Shown: positions 44,037 to 52,946, counted from the stretch's first letter. The stretch is 64,000 nt of DNA from Variovorax sp. Root411 (GCF_001425205.1 NZ_LMDW01000001.1:993928-1057927), one strand, 5' to 3'. A program made the numbers and translations. Notes: generated by a model from the letters alone, not told the origin.

Positions 44037-44710
44037 GCCCAGGACCGGTCTTCCAGCACGTAGCCCATGCCGCGCACCGTGTGCAGCAGCTTCGCTTCGA
44101 ACGGATCGTCGAGCTTGCTGCGCAGGCGCCGGATGGCCACTTCCACCACGTTGGTGTCGCTGTCGAAGTTCATGTCCCACACCTGCTCGGCGAGCGCGGT
44201 GCGCGACAGGATCTGGCCGCGCCGGCGCAGCAGCACCAGCAGCAGCGTGAACTCCTTGGCCGTGAGGTCGAGCCGCGTGCGGTTGCGCACGCACTTGCGG
44301 CTGACGAGATCGACCTCCAGGTCGGCCAGCCGCAGCACGGTCGATTCCTGCGGCTTGCCGCGGCGCAGCAGCGCCTGCACGCGCGCCAGCAGTTCGGAGA
44401 AGGAGAAGGGCTTGACGAGATAGTCGTCCGCGCCCTGCTGCAGCCCCTGCACGCGGTCCTCGACCTTGTCGCGCGCCGTCAGCACCAGCACGGGCACGTT
44501 CTTCGTGCGGCGGATGGCCTGCAGCACGGCGAAGCCGTCGATGCCGGGCAGCATCACGTCGAGCAGGACAAGGGCGTAGTCGCCCTCGGTGGCGAGGTAC
44601 CTCCCCTCGATGCCGTCGCGAGCGATATCCACGACATAGCCGTTCTCCTCGAGTCCCTTTTTCAGGTACTCGCCCAGCTTGGGTTCGTCTTCTATGACAA
44701 GGATTCGCAT
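44033..44710 (-). CDS. Heavy-metal response regulator, OmpR/CusR/CzcR-like
   Basis: A 225-residue response regulator. The receiver domain has the acidic pair ED (7-8), phosphorylation site Asp51 ([15 protein letters not shown]) and Lys101 region ([19 protein letters not shown]). The winged-helix output domain has [22 protein letters not shown] and [29 protein letters not shown], matching the CusR/CzcR branch. It is divergent from czcI, and inverted repeats in the shared promoter (44720-44763) are its likely targets. Phosphorylated protein should activate the efflux genes. Confidence 0.94.
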   Translation of the reverse strand: MRILVIEDEPKLGEYLKKGLEENGYVVDIARDGIEGRYLATEGDYALVLLDVMLPGIDGFAVLQAIRRTKNVPVLVLTARDKVEDRVQGLQQGADDYLVKPFSFSELLARVQALLRRGKPQESTVLRLADLEVDLVSRKCVRNRTRLDLTAKEFTLLLVLLRRRGQILSRTALAEQVWDMNFDSDTNVVEVAIRRLRSKLDDPFEAKLLHTVRGMGYVLEDRSWA

Positions 44711-44719
44711 TCACGCATG

Positions 44720-44740
44720 GTATCGAAGCACTTTCGATAC
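44720..44740. promoter_or_regulatory. Inverted repeat 1 in czcR-czcI promoter
   Basis: GTATCGAA (44720-44727) and TTCGATAC (44733-44740) are a perfect 8-bp inverted repeat with 5 bp between, 10 bp upstream of the czcR ATG. Probable binding site for the response regulator or another repressor, judged by position. Confidence 0.55.
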
Positions 44741-44741
44741 G

Positions 44742-44763
44742 AGGATTACGATTTGGTAATCCT
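44742..44763. promoter_or_regulatory. Inverted repeat 2 in czcR-czcI promoter
   Basis: AGGATTAC (44742-44749) and GTAATCCT (44756-44763) form a perfect 8-bp repeat with 6 bp between, directly followed by a consensus -35 hexamer TTGACA (44765-44770). The half-site spacing resembles CusR/CzcR boxes (ATTAC...GTAAT). Confidence 0.6.
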
Positions 44764-44869
44764 ATTGACAGACAAAACCTTCATCCGGCGTCATACATGG
44801 CGCCGGGCCCGCAGGCCGCAAGGCCTTTGCCGGAGCCTGCCGCGCGCCGCCGATATACTTTTTGCTCCC

Positions 44870-45244
44870 ATGCGCCGCTGGCTTCTCATCTTCCTGCTCG
44901 TCCTGTTGCCGTTCCAGTTCAGCTGGGCGTCGGCATCGGCGTACTGCCAGCATGAGCGCGACACGCAGCCCGAGCACTGGGGCCATCACGAAAGCGAAAC
45001 CCGCGGCACCGACCGCAGTCACAGCGGCGAGGGTGCGCAGAAAAACTCCAGCACCCAGCCGAATGCCGTGGTCGGCGACTGCGCGGTCTGCCATTCCGGC
45101 AGCGTGCAGCATGCGGAAGCTTCGGCGGAGCCGGTGATGACTGCGGCCCGCGCAGCCCAGGCCCTGCGCGCGATGCCCGCCCAGCGCTTCGCCTCGCACA
45201 TCTCCGACGTTCCGGTCCGTCCCGACTGGTCTCTCGCCCTCTGA
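44870..45244 (+). CDS. czcI: CzcI-like small exported metal-resistance protein
   Basis: A 124-residue protein with a signal peptide (MRRWLLIFLLVLLPFQFSWA) typical of CzcI, followed by YCQHERDTQPEHWGHHESE, a His-rich segment, and a CAVCHSGSVQH motif near residue 68. CzcI is encoded just upstream of czcC in czc operons and acts in metal-dependent regulation of the efflux system in the periplasm. A TATACT -10-like hexamer lies at 44854-44859, only about 4-5 nt of leader before the ATG. Start and family are clear; the molecular role is poorly defined. Confidence 0.85.
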   Translation: MRRWLLIFLLVLLPFQFSWASASAYCQHERDTQPEHWGHHESETRGTDRSHSGEGAQKNSSTQPNAVVGDCAVCHSGSVQHAEASAEPVMTAARAAQALRAMPAQRFASHISDVPVRPDWSLAL

Positions 45245-45303
45245 TTCGGCGAGAGAACACACCCCTTTTCTGATCCCCACCATCAGCTGAGCTCTCGCCG
45301 AAT
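45244..45303. promoter_or_regulatory. Inverted repeat between czcI and czcC
   Basis: ATTCGGCGAGAG (45244-45255) and CTCTCGCCGAAT (45292-45303) are a perfect 12-bp inverted repeat with a 36-nt loop. It starts on the czcI stop and ends 36 bp before czcC. No T-run follows, so a processing or attenuation hairpin is more likely than a simple terminator. Confidence 0.55.
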
Positions 45304-45339
45304 TCGTCCGTCCGTTGTTTCGCAACCCAGGAGAATTCG

Positions 45340-46677
45340 ATGCGCACGCTCTTCGTGCCGCTGGCCGCATTGGCCATGGCGGCGCCCCCGGCTTTTTCGC
45401 AGGTCGCACCTGCCGCTGCCGGCTCCCCGTATTCACAGCAACCCGGCGTAGCGGCCCGCATACTGGAGCCCGCAGGCCCGCTGACGTTGGGCAACGCCGT
45501 CGCGATGGCGTTGCAGGCCAACCCCGGCCTGTCCGCGGCATCCCGCGAGCAGGACGCCACCGAGGCCGCCATCGTCCAGGCCGGCGCCTGGCCCAACCCC
45601 ACGCTGGATGCGCAGGTGGAAGACCTGCGCCGCGACAACCGCACCACCACGCTGCAGCTGAGCCAACCGCTCGAACTGGGGGGCAAGCGCGCCGCCCGCG
45701 TGACGGCGGCCGAGCGCGCGCGCGACCAGGCCGCCTCTGCGCTGGCCGGCCGCCGCGCCGAGATCCGCGCGGCGACGGTCACCGCCTTCTTCGACGTGCT
45801 GACCTCGCAGGAGCGCTTGCGGCTCGCGCAGGATTCCGCCGGACTCGCGCAGACGGCCACTCGCGCGGCGGCCAACCGCGTGGCAGCCGGCAAGGTCTCG
45901 CCGCTGGAAGAAACCAGGGCGCGCGTTGCCGAGGCCGGCATCCGCGTCGAGCTGCTGCAGGCGGAGGGCGCGCTGCGCTCGGCGCGCCGGCAGCTGGCCG
46001 CGCTGTGGGGCAATCCGAGCCCGCGCTTCACGCAGGTGGATGGCGCGCTCGATCAGCTGCCGGCAATGGTGCCGGCGCAGGAAGTGCAAAGCCGCCTCGG
46101 TGCCGCGCCCGTGGTGCGGCAGGCGCGGCTCGAAGTCGAGCGGCGCGAGGCGCTGTCCGAGCTGGAGCAGGCGAAGCGCATTCCCGACGTGACCGTGTCG
46201 CTCGGCGCCAAGCGCGTGCCGTCCTCCGATGGCGAGACCGGGGGCGGCCGCCGCAACCAGGTGGTCGTGGGGCTGTCGGTTCCGCTGCCGATCTTCGACA
46301 CCAACCGCGGCAACGTCGCCGAGGCCCTGAGCCGCGAAGAGAAGGCGCGCGACGACCTTGCCGCTGCCGAGCTGCAATTGGGCACCGACGTCACGCAGGC
46401 TTCGGAGCGGCTGCGCTCCGCACGCGCCACCGCGCAGACGCTGCAGCGCGATGCGCTGCCTGGCGCCGAAGCCGCCTACAAGGCCGCGACGAAGGGCTTC
46501 GAGCTCGGCAAGTTCAGCTTTCTTGAAGCACTCGATGCGCAGCGCACGCTGTTCCAGGTGCGCGCGCAGTACCTGCTCGCACTGGCGGACGCGCACCGCG
46601 CGGCCGGCGAGCTCGACCGGTTGCTCGGCAGCGAAGGCAACGACATCTCTCCCGCGACGGCGCCCATTGCGCGCTGA
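45340..46677 (+). CDS. czcC: Outer-membrane efflux channel of the Czc system
   Basis: A 445-residue TolC-family protein. The signal peptide is MRTLFVPLAALAMAAPPAFS, and a good ribosome site (CAGGAGA) precedes ATG 45340. The two repeated halves contain the usual long coiled-coil segments: LGNAVAMALQANPGLSAASR, WPNPTLDAQVEDLRRDN, SQPLELGGKRAARV in the first half and a matching RNQVVVGLSVPLPIFDTNRGNVAEA in the second. It forms the trimeric outer-membrane tunnel for the CzcBA pump. Followed by czcB with 22 bp between. Confidence 0.95.
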   Translation: MRTLFVPLAALAMAAPPAFSQVAPAAAGSPYSQQPGVAARILEPAGPLTLGNAVAMALQANPGLSAASREQDATEAAIVQAGAWPNPTLDAQVEDLRRDNRTTTLQLSQPLELGGKRAARVTAAERARDQAASALAGRRAEIRAATVTAFFDVLTSQERLRLAQDSAGLAQTATRAAANRVAAGKVSPLEETRARVAEAGIRVELLQAEGALRSARRQLAALWGNPSPRFTQVDGALDQLPAMVPAQEVQSRLGAAPVVRQARLEVERREALSELEQAKRIPDVTVSLGAKRVPSSDGETGGGRRNQVVVGLSVPLPIFDTNRGNVAEALSREEKARDDLAAAELQLGTDVTQASERLRSARATAQTLQRDALPGAEAAYKAATKGFELGKFSFLEALDAQRTLFQVRAQYLLALADAHRAAGELDRLLGSEGNDISPATAPIAR

Positions 46678-46699
46678 CAAGCAAGGAATTCCAAAGATC

Positions 46700-48064
46700 A
46701 TGAACACAGAAGAACGCAAACCTTTCGCTGAAAAAAGCACCGGCAGGAAGCAGTGGATCGCCATCGCGGTCGTCGTGGTGCTGGGCCTTGGCGCGGGCGC
46801 GATGATCCTGCGCACCGCACCCGTCAAACCCGAAGCAGCGGGCCATTCGGAGGCCGCGGGGCACGGCGACGGCGAGCACCACGAAGAAGAAGGTCAAGAA
46901 GGCCACAAGGAAGCCGGGGCGCAGGCCAAGGACCACGACCACAGCCATGGCGAAGCCTCAGGCCATGCCGACAAGGAGCACCACGAAGAGGACAAGCGGG
47001 AAGCCAGCCACGAGCCCGCCGGCCACAAGGAAGACGAAGAGAAGATCGCCTTCACGGACGAGCAGATCAAGGCGGCCGACGTGAGCATCGAGAGCGCCGG
47101 CCCCGCGCGCATCAAGACGTCGCTGCAGCTGCCCGGCGAGATCAAGTTCAACGAGGACCGCACGGCCCATGTGGTGCCGCGCGTGGCGGGCGTGGTCGAC
47201 AGCGTGCCGGCCAACCTGGGGCAGGAAGTGAAGCGCGGCCAAGTGCTCGCGGTGCTGTCGAGCCCGGGGCTCTCGGAGCAACGAAGCGCGCTGCAGTCGG
47301 CGCAGCGCCGGCTGGAGTTGGCCCGCACCACCTACGAGCGCGAGAAGAAGCTGTGGGAAGAAAAGATTTCTCCGCAACAAGACTACCTGCAGGCCCAGCA
47401 GGCGATGCAGGAGGCGCAGATCGCAGTGGCCAACGCCAACCAGAAGCTGCTGGCGCTCGGCGCCACGCCCGGCTCGTCGGCGCTGGGCCGTTACGAGCTG
47501 CGCGCGCCCTTCGACGGCATGGTGGTCGAGAAGCACATCTCGCTCGGCGAGTCGGTGGGAGAGGCCGTCAACGTCTTCACCATCTCCGATCTGTCGAACG
47601 TGTGGGCCGAGATCAGCGTGGCCGCCAACAACCTGAACCTGGTGCGCATCGGCGAGCCGGTGACCATCCGCTCGACTTCGTTCGACCAGACGGCCAGCGG
47701 CACGGTGTCGTACGTGGGCTCGCTGATCGGCGCGCAGACGCGCACCGCCACCGCGCGCGTCACGCTCACCAACCCGCAGCGCATCTGGCGACCGGGCCTG
47801 TTCGTGAATGTCGAGCTCGTGGCCTCGGAGACGGATGCGTCCGTGACCGTCTCGGCCGAAGCGGTGCAGACGGTGGAGGACAAGCCGACCGTGTTCCTCA
47901 AGGTGCCCGGCGGCTTCGTGCCGCAGCACGTGCAGACCGGCCGCAGCGACGGCAAGCGCATCGAGATCGTGAGCGGACTGAAGCCCGGCGCGGCCTATGC
48001 CGCCAGCGGCAGCTTCGTCGTGAAGTCGCAGCAGGGCAAGAGCTCTGCCACGCACACCCACTGA
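46700..48064 (+). CDS. czcB: Periplasmic adaptor (membrane-fusion) protein of the Czc system
   Basis: A 454-residue adaptor. A short cytoplasmic tail and one membrane helix (KQWIAIAVVVVLGLGAGAMIL) are followed by an unusually His/Glu-rich stretch (residues 46-112, such as HGDGEHHEEEGQEGHK and DHDHSHGEASGHADKEHHEE) that probably binds metal. The lipoyl/barrel-sandwich domain has VVPRVAGVVDSVPANLGQEVKRGQVLAVLSSPG, the alpha-hairpin lies around 195-255, and the beta-barrel includes YELRAPFDGMVVEKHISLGESV. It ends HTH. It connects CzcA to CzcC. Confidence 0.95.
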   Translation: MNTEERKPFAEKSTGRKQWIAIAVVVVLGLGAGAMILRTAPVKPEAAGHSEAAGHGDGEHHEEEGQEGHKEAGAQAKDHDHSHGEASGHADKEHHEEDKREASHEPAGHKEDEEKIAFTDEQIKAADVSIESAGPARIKTSLQLPGEIKFNEDRTAHVVPRVAGVVDSVPANLGQEVKRGQVLAVLSSPGLSEQRSALQSAQRRLELARTTYEREKKLWEEKISPQQDYLQAQQAMQEAQIAVANANQKLLALGATPGSSALGRYELRAPFDGMVVEKHISLGESVGEAVNVFTISDLSNVWAEISVAANNLNLVRIGEPVTIRSTSFDQTASGTVSYVGSLIGAQTRTATARVTLTNPQRIWRPGLFVNVELVASETDASVTVSAEAVQTVEDKPTVFLKVPGGFVPQHVQTGRSDGKRIEIVSGLKPGAAYAASGSFVVKSQQGKSSATHTH

Positions 48065-48074
48065 GGACGCCCGC

Positions 48075-51000
48075 ATGTTCGAACGCATCATTCGCTTCTC
48101 CATCGAGCAGCGCTGGCTGATCCTGCTTGCCGTGCTCGGCATGGCCGCACTCGGCATCTTCAGCTACCAGAAGCTGCCCATCGACGCGGTGCCCGACATC
48201 ACCAACGTGCAGGTGCAGATCAACACTGCCGCGCCCGGCTATTCGCCGCTGGAGACCGAGCAGCGCGTGACCTACCCCATCGAGACGGTCATGGCCGGCC
48301 TGCCAGGCCTGCAGCAAACCCGTTCGCTGTCGCGCTACGGCCTGTCGCAGGTGACGGTGATCTTCAAGGACGGCATCGACATCTACTTCGCGCGGCAGCT
48401 CGTCAACGAGCGCATCCAGTCGGCGCGGGAAAGCATGCCGAGCGGCATCTCGCCGGTGATCGGGCCGATCTCGACCGGCCTCGGCGAGATCTACCTCTGG
48501 ACCGTCGAGGCGGAAGAGGGTGCGAAGAAAGCCGACGGCAAGCCGTACTCGCCCACCGACCTGCGCGAGATCCAGGACTGGATCATCAAGCCGCAGCTGC
48601 GCAACGTGGCTGGCGTGACCGAGATCAACTCCATCGGCGGCTACGCCAAGGAGTTCCAGATCGCGCCCGACCCCGCCAAGCTGCTGGCCCACGGCCTCAC
48701 GATGACCGAGCTGGTCACCGCGCTGGAACGCAACAACGCCAACGTGGGCGCGGGCTACATCGAGAAGCGCGGCGAGCAGTACCTGATCCGTGCGCCGGGC
48801 CAGGTGAAGTCGGTGGAAGACATCGGCAACGTCATCCTCGGCAACGCCAACGGCAATCCGCTGCGCGTGCAGGACGTGGCCGAGGTCGGCATCGGCAAGG
48901 AGCTGCGCACGGGTGCCGCCACCGACAACGGCCGCGAAGTGGTGCTGGGCACCGTGTTCATGCTGATCGGCGAGAACAGCCGCACCGTGTCGCAGGCCGT
49001 CGACAAGAAGATGCAGCAGATCAACCGCACGCTGCCCGCCGGCGTGAAGGCGGTGACGGTGTACGACCGCACCGTGCTGGTCGACAAGGCCATCGCCACG
49101 GTGAAGAAGAACCTGTTCGAGGGCGCGGTGCTGGTCATCGCGATCCTGTTCCTGTTCCTCGGCAACATCCGCGCGGCGCTGATCACGGCACTCGTGATTC
49201 CGCTGTCGATGCTCTTCACCTTCACCGGCATGGTGAACCAGAAGGTCAGTGCCAACCTCATGAGCCTGGGCGCGCTGGACTTCGGCATCATCATCGACGG
49301 CGCGGTGGTGATCGTGGAGAACTGCGTGCGGCGGCTGGCCCATGCGCAGGCGCACAAGGGTCGTCCGCTGACGCGCATCGAGCGCTTCCATGAAGTGTTC
49401 GCGGCCTCGCAGGGGGCGCGGCGGCCCCTGCTGTTCGGCCAGTTGATCATCATGATCGTGTACCTGCCCATCTTTGCGCTCACGGGGGTCGAGGGCAAGC
49501 TGTTCCACCCGATGGCCTTCACCGTGGTGATCGCGCTGCTGGGCGCGATGATCCTGTCGATCACCTTCATTCCCGCGGCCGTGGCGCTGTTCATCGGCAA
49601 CAAGGTCAGCGAGAAAGAGAATCGCCTGATGGTGTGGGCCAAGCGCGGCTACGAGCCGCTGCTCGCGCGCGTCATGTCGGCCAAGCCGTTGGTCATCACG
49701 CTGGCCGCGGTGGCGGTGGTGCTGTCGGGCCTGCTGGCGACGCGACTGGGCACCGAGTTCGTGCCGAGCCTGAGCGAGGGCGATTTCGCGATCCAGGCGC
49801 TGCGCATCCCGGGCACCAGCCTTACGCAGTCGGTCGAGATGCAGAAGCAGCTCGAACGTACGCTGAAGGCGAAGTTTCCGGAAATCGAGCGCGTGTTCGC
49901 GCGCACGGGCACGGCCGAGATTGCATCGGACCCGATGCCGCCGAACATCTCCGACGGCTATATCATGCTCAAGCCCGAGAGCGAGTGGCCCAAGCCGAAG
50001 CGCACGCGCGAAGAACTGCTGGCCGCCGTGCAGGAAGAGGTGGAGAAGCTGCCGGGCAACAACTACGAGTTCTCGCAGCCGATCCAGCTGCGCTTCAACG
50101 AACTGATCTCCGGCGTGCGCAGCGACGTGGCCGTGAAGATCTTCGGCGACGACATGGACGTGCTGAACAAGACGGCGGCCGAGGTGTCGGGCGTACTGGG
50201 CAAGATCGCCGGCGCGGCCGAGGTGAAGGTGGAGCAGACCACCGGCCTGCCGATGCTCACGGTGAACATCGACCGCAACAAGACCGCGCGCTACGGCCTC
50301 AACGTGGGCGACGTGCAGGACGCGATCTCGGCCGCGGTCGGCGGGCGCGAGGCCGGCACGCTGTTCGACGGCGACCGGCGCTTCGACATCATCGTGCGCC
50401 TGCCCGAGAACCTGCGCACCGACCTCGAGGCCATCAAGCGCCTGCCCGTTGCATTGCCCAGGGGCGCGGGCGCCGAAGGCACGCGCACCAGCTTCATCCC
50501 GCTGGGCGAGGTGGCCACGCTCGACATCGCGCCCGGCCCCAACCAGGTGAGCCGCGAGGACGGCAAGCGCCGCATCGTGGTGAGCGCCAACGTGCGTGGC
50601 CGCGACCTGGGTTCCTTCGTGGCAGAGGCCGAGGAGGCGATGCGCAAGGTGGCCATCCCGGCCGGCTACTGGACCGCATGGGGCGGCCAGTACGAGAACC
50701 TCGCCTCGGCCACCGAACGGCTGCAGGTGGTGGTGCCGGTGTCGCTGCTGCTGGTGTTCACGCTGCTGTTCGCGATGTTCGGCAACCTGAAGGACGGCCT
50801 GCTGGTGTTCACCGGCATTCCGTTCGCGCTCACGGGCGGCATCGTGGCGCTGTGGTTGCGCGGCATTCCGCTGTCGATCTCGGCGGCGGTAGGCTTCATC
50901 GCGCTGTCGGGCGTGGCGGTGCTCAACGGGCTGGTGATGATCTCGTTCATCCGCAACCTGCGCGAGGGCGGGCTGCCGCTGGACGCCGCGATCCGCGAAG

Positions 51001-51290
51001 GCGCGCTCACGCGGCTGCGGCCGGTGCTGATGACGGCGCTGGTCGCTTCACTGGGTTTCGTGCCGATGGCCATCGCCACGGGCACCGGCGCCGAGGTGCA
51101 GCGGCCGCTGGCCACGGTGGTGATCGGCGGCATCCTGTCGTCGACCGCGCTGACGCTGCTGGTGCTTCCGCTGCTCTACCGCAGCGCGCACCGGCGGGAG
51201 GAGGACGATGCGTTGGAAGACGCCCGTGAACGGCATCACGGCGCGCGACTGGATCCTTCGCAGGGCGTGACGATCCACCACGGCACATGA
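48075..51290 (+). CDS. czcA: Heavy-metal RND efflux pump CzcA
   Basis: A 1071-residue inner-membrane proton/metal antiporter of the HME-RND family. The fourth membrane helix contains D402-F-G-I-I-I-D408-G-A-V-V-I-V-E415-N, the proton-relay pattern of the Co/Zn/Cd (HME1) group rather than the Cu/Ag group. N-terminal landmarks are FSIEQRWLILLAVLGMAALG and LPIDAVPDITNVQVQINTAAPGYSPLE. It ends with a hydrophilic tail rich in Asp/Glu/Arg/His. It is the last gene of czcICBA and exports cations taken from periplasm and cytoplasm. Confidence 0.97.
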   Translation: MFERIIRFSIEQRWLILLAVLGMAALGIFSYQKLPIDAVPDITNVQVQINTAAPGYSPLETEQRVTYPIETVMAGLPGLQQTRSLSRYGLSQVTVIFKDGIDIYFARQLVNERIQSARESMPSGISPVIGPISTGLGEIYLWTVEAEEGAKKADGKPYSPTDLREIQDWIIKPQLRNVAGVTEINSIGGYAKEFQIAPDPAKLLAHGLTMTELVTALERNNANVGAGYIEKRGEQYLIRAPGQVKSVEDIGNVILGNANGNPLRVQDVAEVGIGKELRTGAATDNGREVVLGTVFMLIGENSRTVSQAVDKKMQQINRTLPAGVKAVTVYDRTVLVDKAIATVKKNLFEGAVLVIAILFLFLGNIRAALITALVIPLSMLFTFTGMVNQKVSANLMSLGALDFGIIIDGAVVIVENCVRRLAHAQAHKGRPLTRIERFHEVFAASQGARRPLLFGQLIIMIVYLPIFALTGVEGKLFHPMAFTVVIALLGAMILSITFIPAAVALFIGNKVSEKENRLMVWAKRGYEPLLARVMSAKPLVITLAAVAVVLSGLLATRLGTEFVPSLSEGDFAIQALRIPGTSLTQSVEMQKQLERTLKAKFPEIERVFARTGTAEIASDPMPPNISDGYIMLKPESEWPKPKRTREELLAAVQEEVEKLPGNNYEFSQPIQLRFNELISGVRSDVAVKIFGDDMDVLNKTAAEVSGVLGKIAGAAEVKVEQTTGLPMLTVNIDRNKTARYGLNVGDVQDAISAAVGGREAGTLFDGDRRFDIIVRLPENLRTDLEAIKRLPVALPRGAGAEGTRTSFIPLGEVATLDIAPGPNQVSREDGKRRIVVSANVRGRDLGSFVAEAEEAMRKVAIPAGYWTAWGGQYENLASATERLQVVVPVSLLLVFTLLFAMFGNLKDGLLVFTGIPFALTGGIVALWLRGIPLSISAAVGFIALSGVAVLNGLVMISFIRNLREGGLPLDAAIREGALTRLRPVLMTALVASLGFVPMAIATGTGAEVQRPLATVVIGGILSSTALTLLVLPLLYRSAHRREEDDALEDARERHHGARLDPSQGVTIHHGT

Positions 51291-51391
51291 GCGTCGGCAG
51301 GCGGCCGGGCGCCATGGTTTCGGGCCGGCAATGACGGCTGCCTCGCTCGGCAGTGCTGCCGATTCCGGGAAATTTCGATCCCGGCGTCACA

Positions 51392-51441
51392 AACGCCCCC
51401 CGCTGGACGTCTTCCTCGCATGGACGCCCACGGGGGGCGTT
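51392..51441. terminator. GC-rich hairpin downstream of czcA
   Basis: AACGCCCCCCG (51392-51402) pairs perfectly with CGGGGGGCGTT (51431-51441) over a 28-nt loop, followed by CCTTTGACTCCCTTT. It lies 100 bp after czcA and 30 bp before the next gene. It may end the czc transcript or form a leader structure for the following gene; the T-tract is weak. Confidence 0.4.
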
Positions 51442-51470
51442 CCTTTGACTCCCTTTACGAGGAATCGACC

Positions 51471-52235
51471 ATGAAGATCGTCATCATCGGAGGCTCAGGC
51501 CTCATCGGCTCCAGGCTCGCCGCCCGGCTGCGCCAGGCCGGCCAGGAGGTTGTCGCGGCCTCGCCTTCCACGGGCGTCAATACGCTCACCGGCGAAGGCC
51601 TTGAAGACGCGCTGGCCGGCGCCCAGGTCGTCGTCGACGTGGCGAATTCGCCTTCATTCGAAGACGCAGCGGCGCTCCATTTCTTCGACACGGCAGGGCG
51701 CAACCTGCTGGCGGCGGCCGCGCAGGCTGGCGTCGCGCATTTCGTCGCGCTGTCGGTGGTCGGCACCGATCGCCTGCTGGCCAGCGGCTATTTCCGCGCC
51801 AAGCAACGGCAGGAAGAACTGATTGAGGCCTCCCCGGTGCCCTGGACCATCGTGCAGGCCACGCAGTTCTTCGAATTCGTGGCCGGCATTGCCGACGGGA
51901 GCATGCGCGATGGCGAGGTCCGGCTCTCGAACGCGCTGATCCAGCCGATGGCAGCGGACGACGTCGCGGCCGCGCTCGCAGTGGTGGTGGGCGAGCCGCC
52001 CGCGCGGGGCCGGATCGAGATCGCGGGGCCGGAGGCTCTGCCGCTGGATGTGCTGGTGCGCCGCCTGTTCGCGGCGACCGGCGATGAGCGTCCGGTTGTC
52101 ACCGATGCCCAGGCGAGCTATTTCGGCGTGCAACTCGATGACCGCTCGCTGACACCCGGCACCACGCCGCGGCTCGGGGCGACCCGCTTCGAGGAGTGGC
52201 TCGCGCAGCGCGCGCGGGCCGGAAAGACACCATGA
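51471..52235 (+). CDS. NAD(P)H-binding atypical SDR (NmrA/QOR2-like)
   Basis: A 254-residue Rossmann-fold protein from ATG 51471, preceded by ACGAGGAA. The N-terminus is MKIVIIGGSGLIGSRLAARLR, with GGSGLIG as nucleotide-binding loop. Further features are VVVDVANSPSFEDAAALHFF, FVALSVVGTDRLLASGYFRAK and VPWTIVQATQFFEFV, the style of NmrA-like or quinone oxidoreductase-type atypical SDRs. YxxxK appears as Y-F-R-A-K, so reductase activity is possible. No pathway is indicated. It overlaps the next small frame by ATGA. Confidence 0.9.
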   Translation: MKIVIIGGSGLIGSRLAARLRQAGQEVVAASPSTGVNTLTGEGLEDALAGAQVVVDVANSPSFEDAAALHFFDTAGRNLLAAAAQAGVAHFVALSVVGTDRLLASGYFRAKQRQEELIEASPVPWTIVQATQFFEFVAGIADGSMRDGEVRLSNALIQPMAADDVAAALAVVVGEPPARGRIEIAGPEALPLDVLVRRLFAATGDERPVVTDAQASYFGVQLDDRSLTPGTTPRLGATRFEEWLAQRARAGKTP

Positions 52236-52341
52236 CCCGATTCCGGAAGACCTGCATTTCCCTCGGCCTCGCATTCGGCGCGTTCACCGCGATGCCCGTG
52301 CTGGCGGCGCGCCGTTGCTGACGCTGGTCAAGTAACCAGCG
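52232..52341 (+). pseudogene. Signal-peptide stub of a deleted gene
   Basis: ATG 52232 overlaps the upstream stop as ATGA and encodes a clean signal peptide, MTRFRKTCISLGLAFGAF then TAMPVLAA, but the frame ends 29 codons on (RRC, TGA). Shifting frame after LAA gives PLLTLVK and a stop at 52331-52334. This looks like a secreted protein gene whose middle has been deleted, leaving its two ends. A hairpin (CGCTGGT 52322-52328 / ACCAGCG 52335-52341) follows. Confidence 0.45.
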
Positions 52342-52351
52342 GGCAAGGCGC

Positions 52352-52942
52352 TCAGCGCGCCGGGCGAACGGCCGACTTCGGCCTGAACGCCTTGCAGACC
52401 GAATCGTCCGTCTCGAGGTACGGCCCGCCGATCAGGTCGATGCAGTAGGGCACTGCTGCAAAGATGCCGGGTACGACCTGCACGCCTTCGGTGTCCTTGA
52501 GTCCTTCGAGCGTCTCCGCGATCGACTTTGGCTGCCCCGGCAGGTTGATGATCAGGCTCTTGCCGCGGATCACCGCCACCTGCCGCGACAGGATCGCGGT
52601 CGGCACGAAGCGCAGGCTGATCTGGCGCATCTGTTCGCCGAAGCCGGGCATTTCCTTGTGGGCCACGGCCAGCGTGGCCTCGGGTGTCACGTCGCGCAGG
52701 GCAGGGCCGGTGCCGCCGGTGGTCAGCACCAGCGAGCAGCCGGCGTCGACCAGTTCGATCAGCGTGGCGCTGATTTGCGCCGCCTCGTCCGGGATCAGCC
52801 GGGGCTCGAATTCGATGGGGTTCTTCAGCGCCCGGCCGAGCCACTCCTTCAGCGAAGGCAGGCCCTTGTCTTCGTAGGTGCCGCTGGAGGCGCGGTCGCT
52901 GACCGAGACGATGCCGATGCGAACAGAGTCAGGTGCGCTCAT
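52352..52942 (-). CDS. mog: Molybdopterin adenylyltransferase
   Basis: A 196-residue MogA-type enzyme that activates molybdopterin with ATP before molybdenum insertion. Landmarks are VRIGIVSVSDRASSGTYEDKG, CSLVLTTGGTGPALRDVTPEAT (the nucleotide/MPT-binding loop), EMPGFGEQMRQISLRFVPTAILSRQ, GKSLIINLPGQPKSIAETLE and a terminal YCIDLIGGPYLET. Start ATG 52942 is next to the dispersed repeat at 52947-53053, which therefore lies in its 5' leader. Cytoplasmic. Confidence 0.95.
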   Translation of the reverse strand: MSAPDSVRIGIVSVSDRASSGTYEDKGLPSLKEWLGRALKNPIEFEPRLIPDEAAQISATLIELVDAGCSLVLTTGGTGPALRDVTPEATLAVAHKEMPGFGEQMRQISLRFVPTAILSRQVAVIRGKSLIINLPGQPKSIAETLEGLKDTEGVQVVPGIFAAVPYCIDLIGGPYLETDDSVCKAFRPKSAVRPAR

Positions 52943-52946
52943 GGTG

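Noticed and set aside
48075-51290. CzcA considered as a CusA copper/silver pump
   Set aside because: The fourth membrane helix has the DFG-DGA-VEN pattern of the Co/Zn/Cd group.
51392-51441. Hairpin considered as a riboswitch
   Set aside because: A single GC stem with a long loop and no conserved aptamer features; terminator or leader hairpin is simpler.
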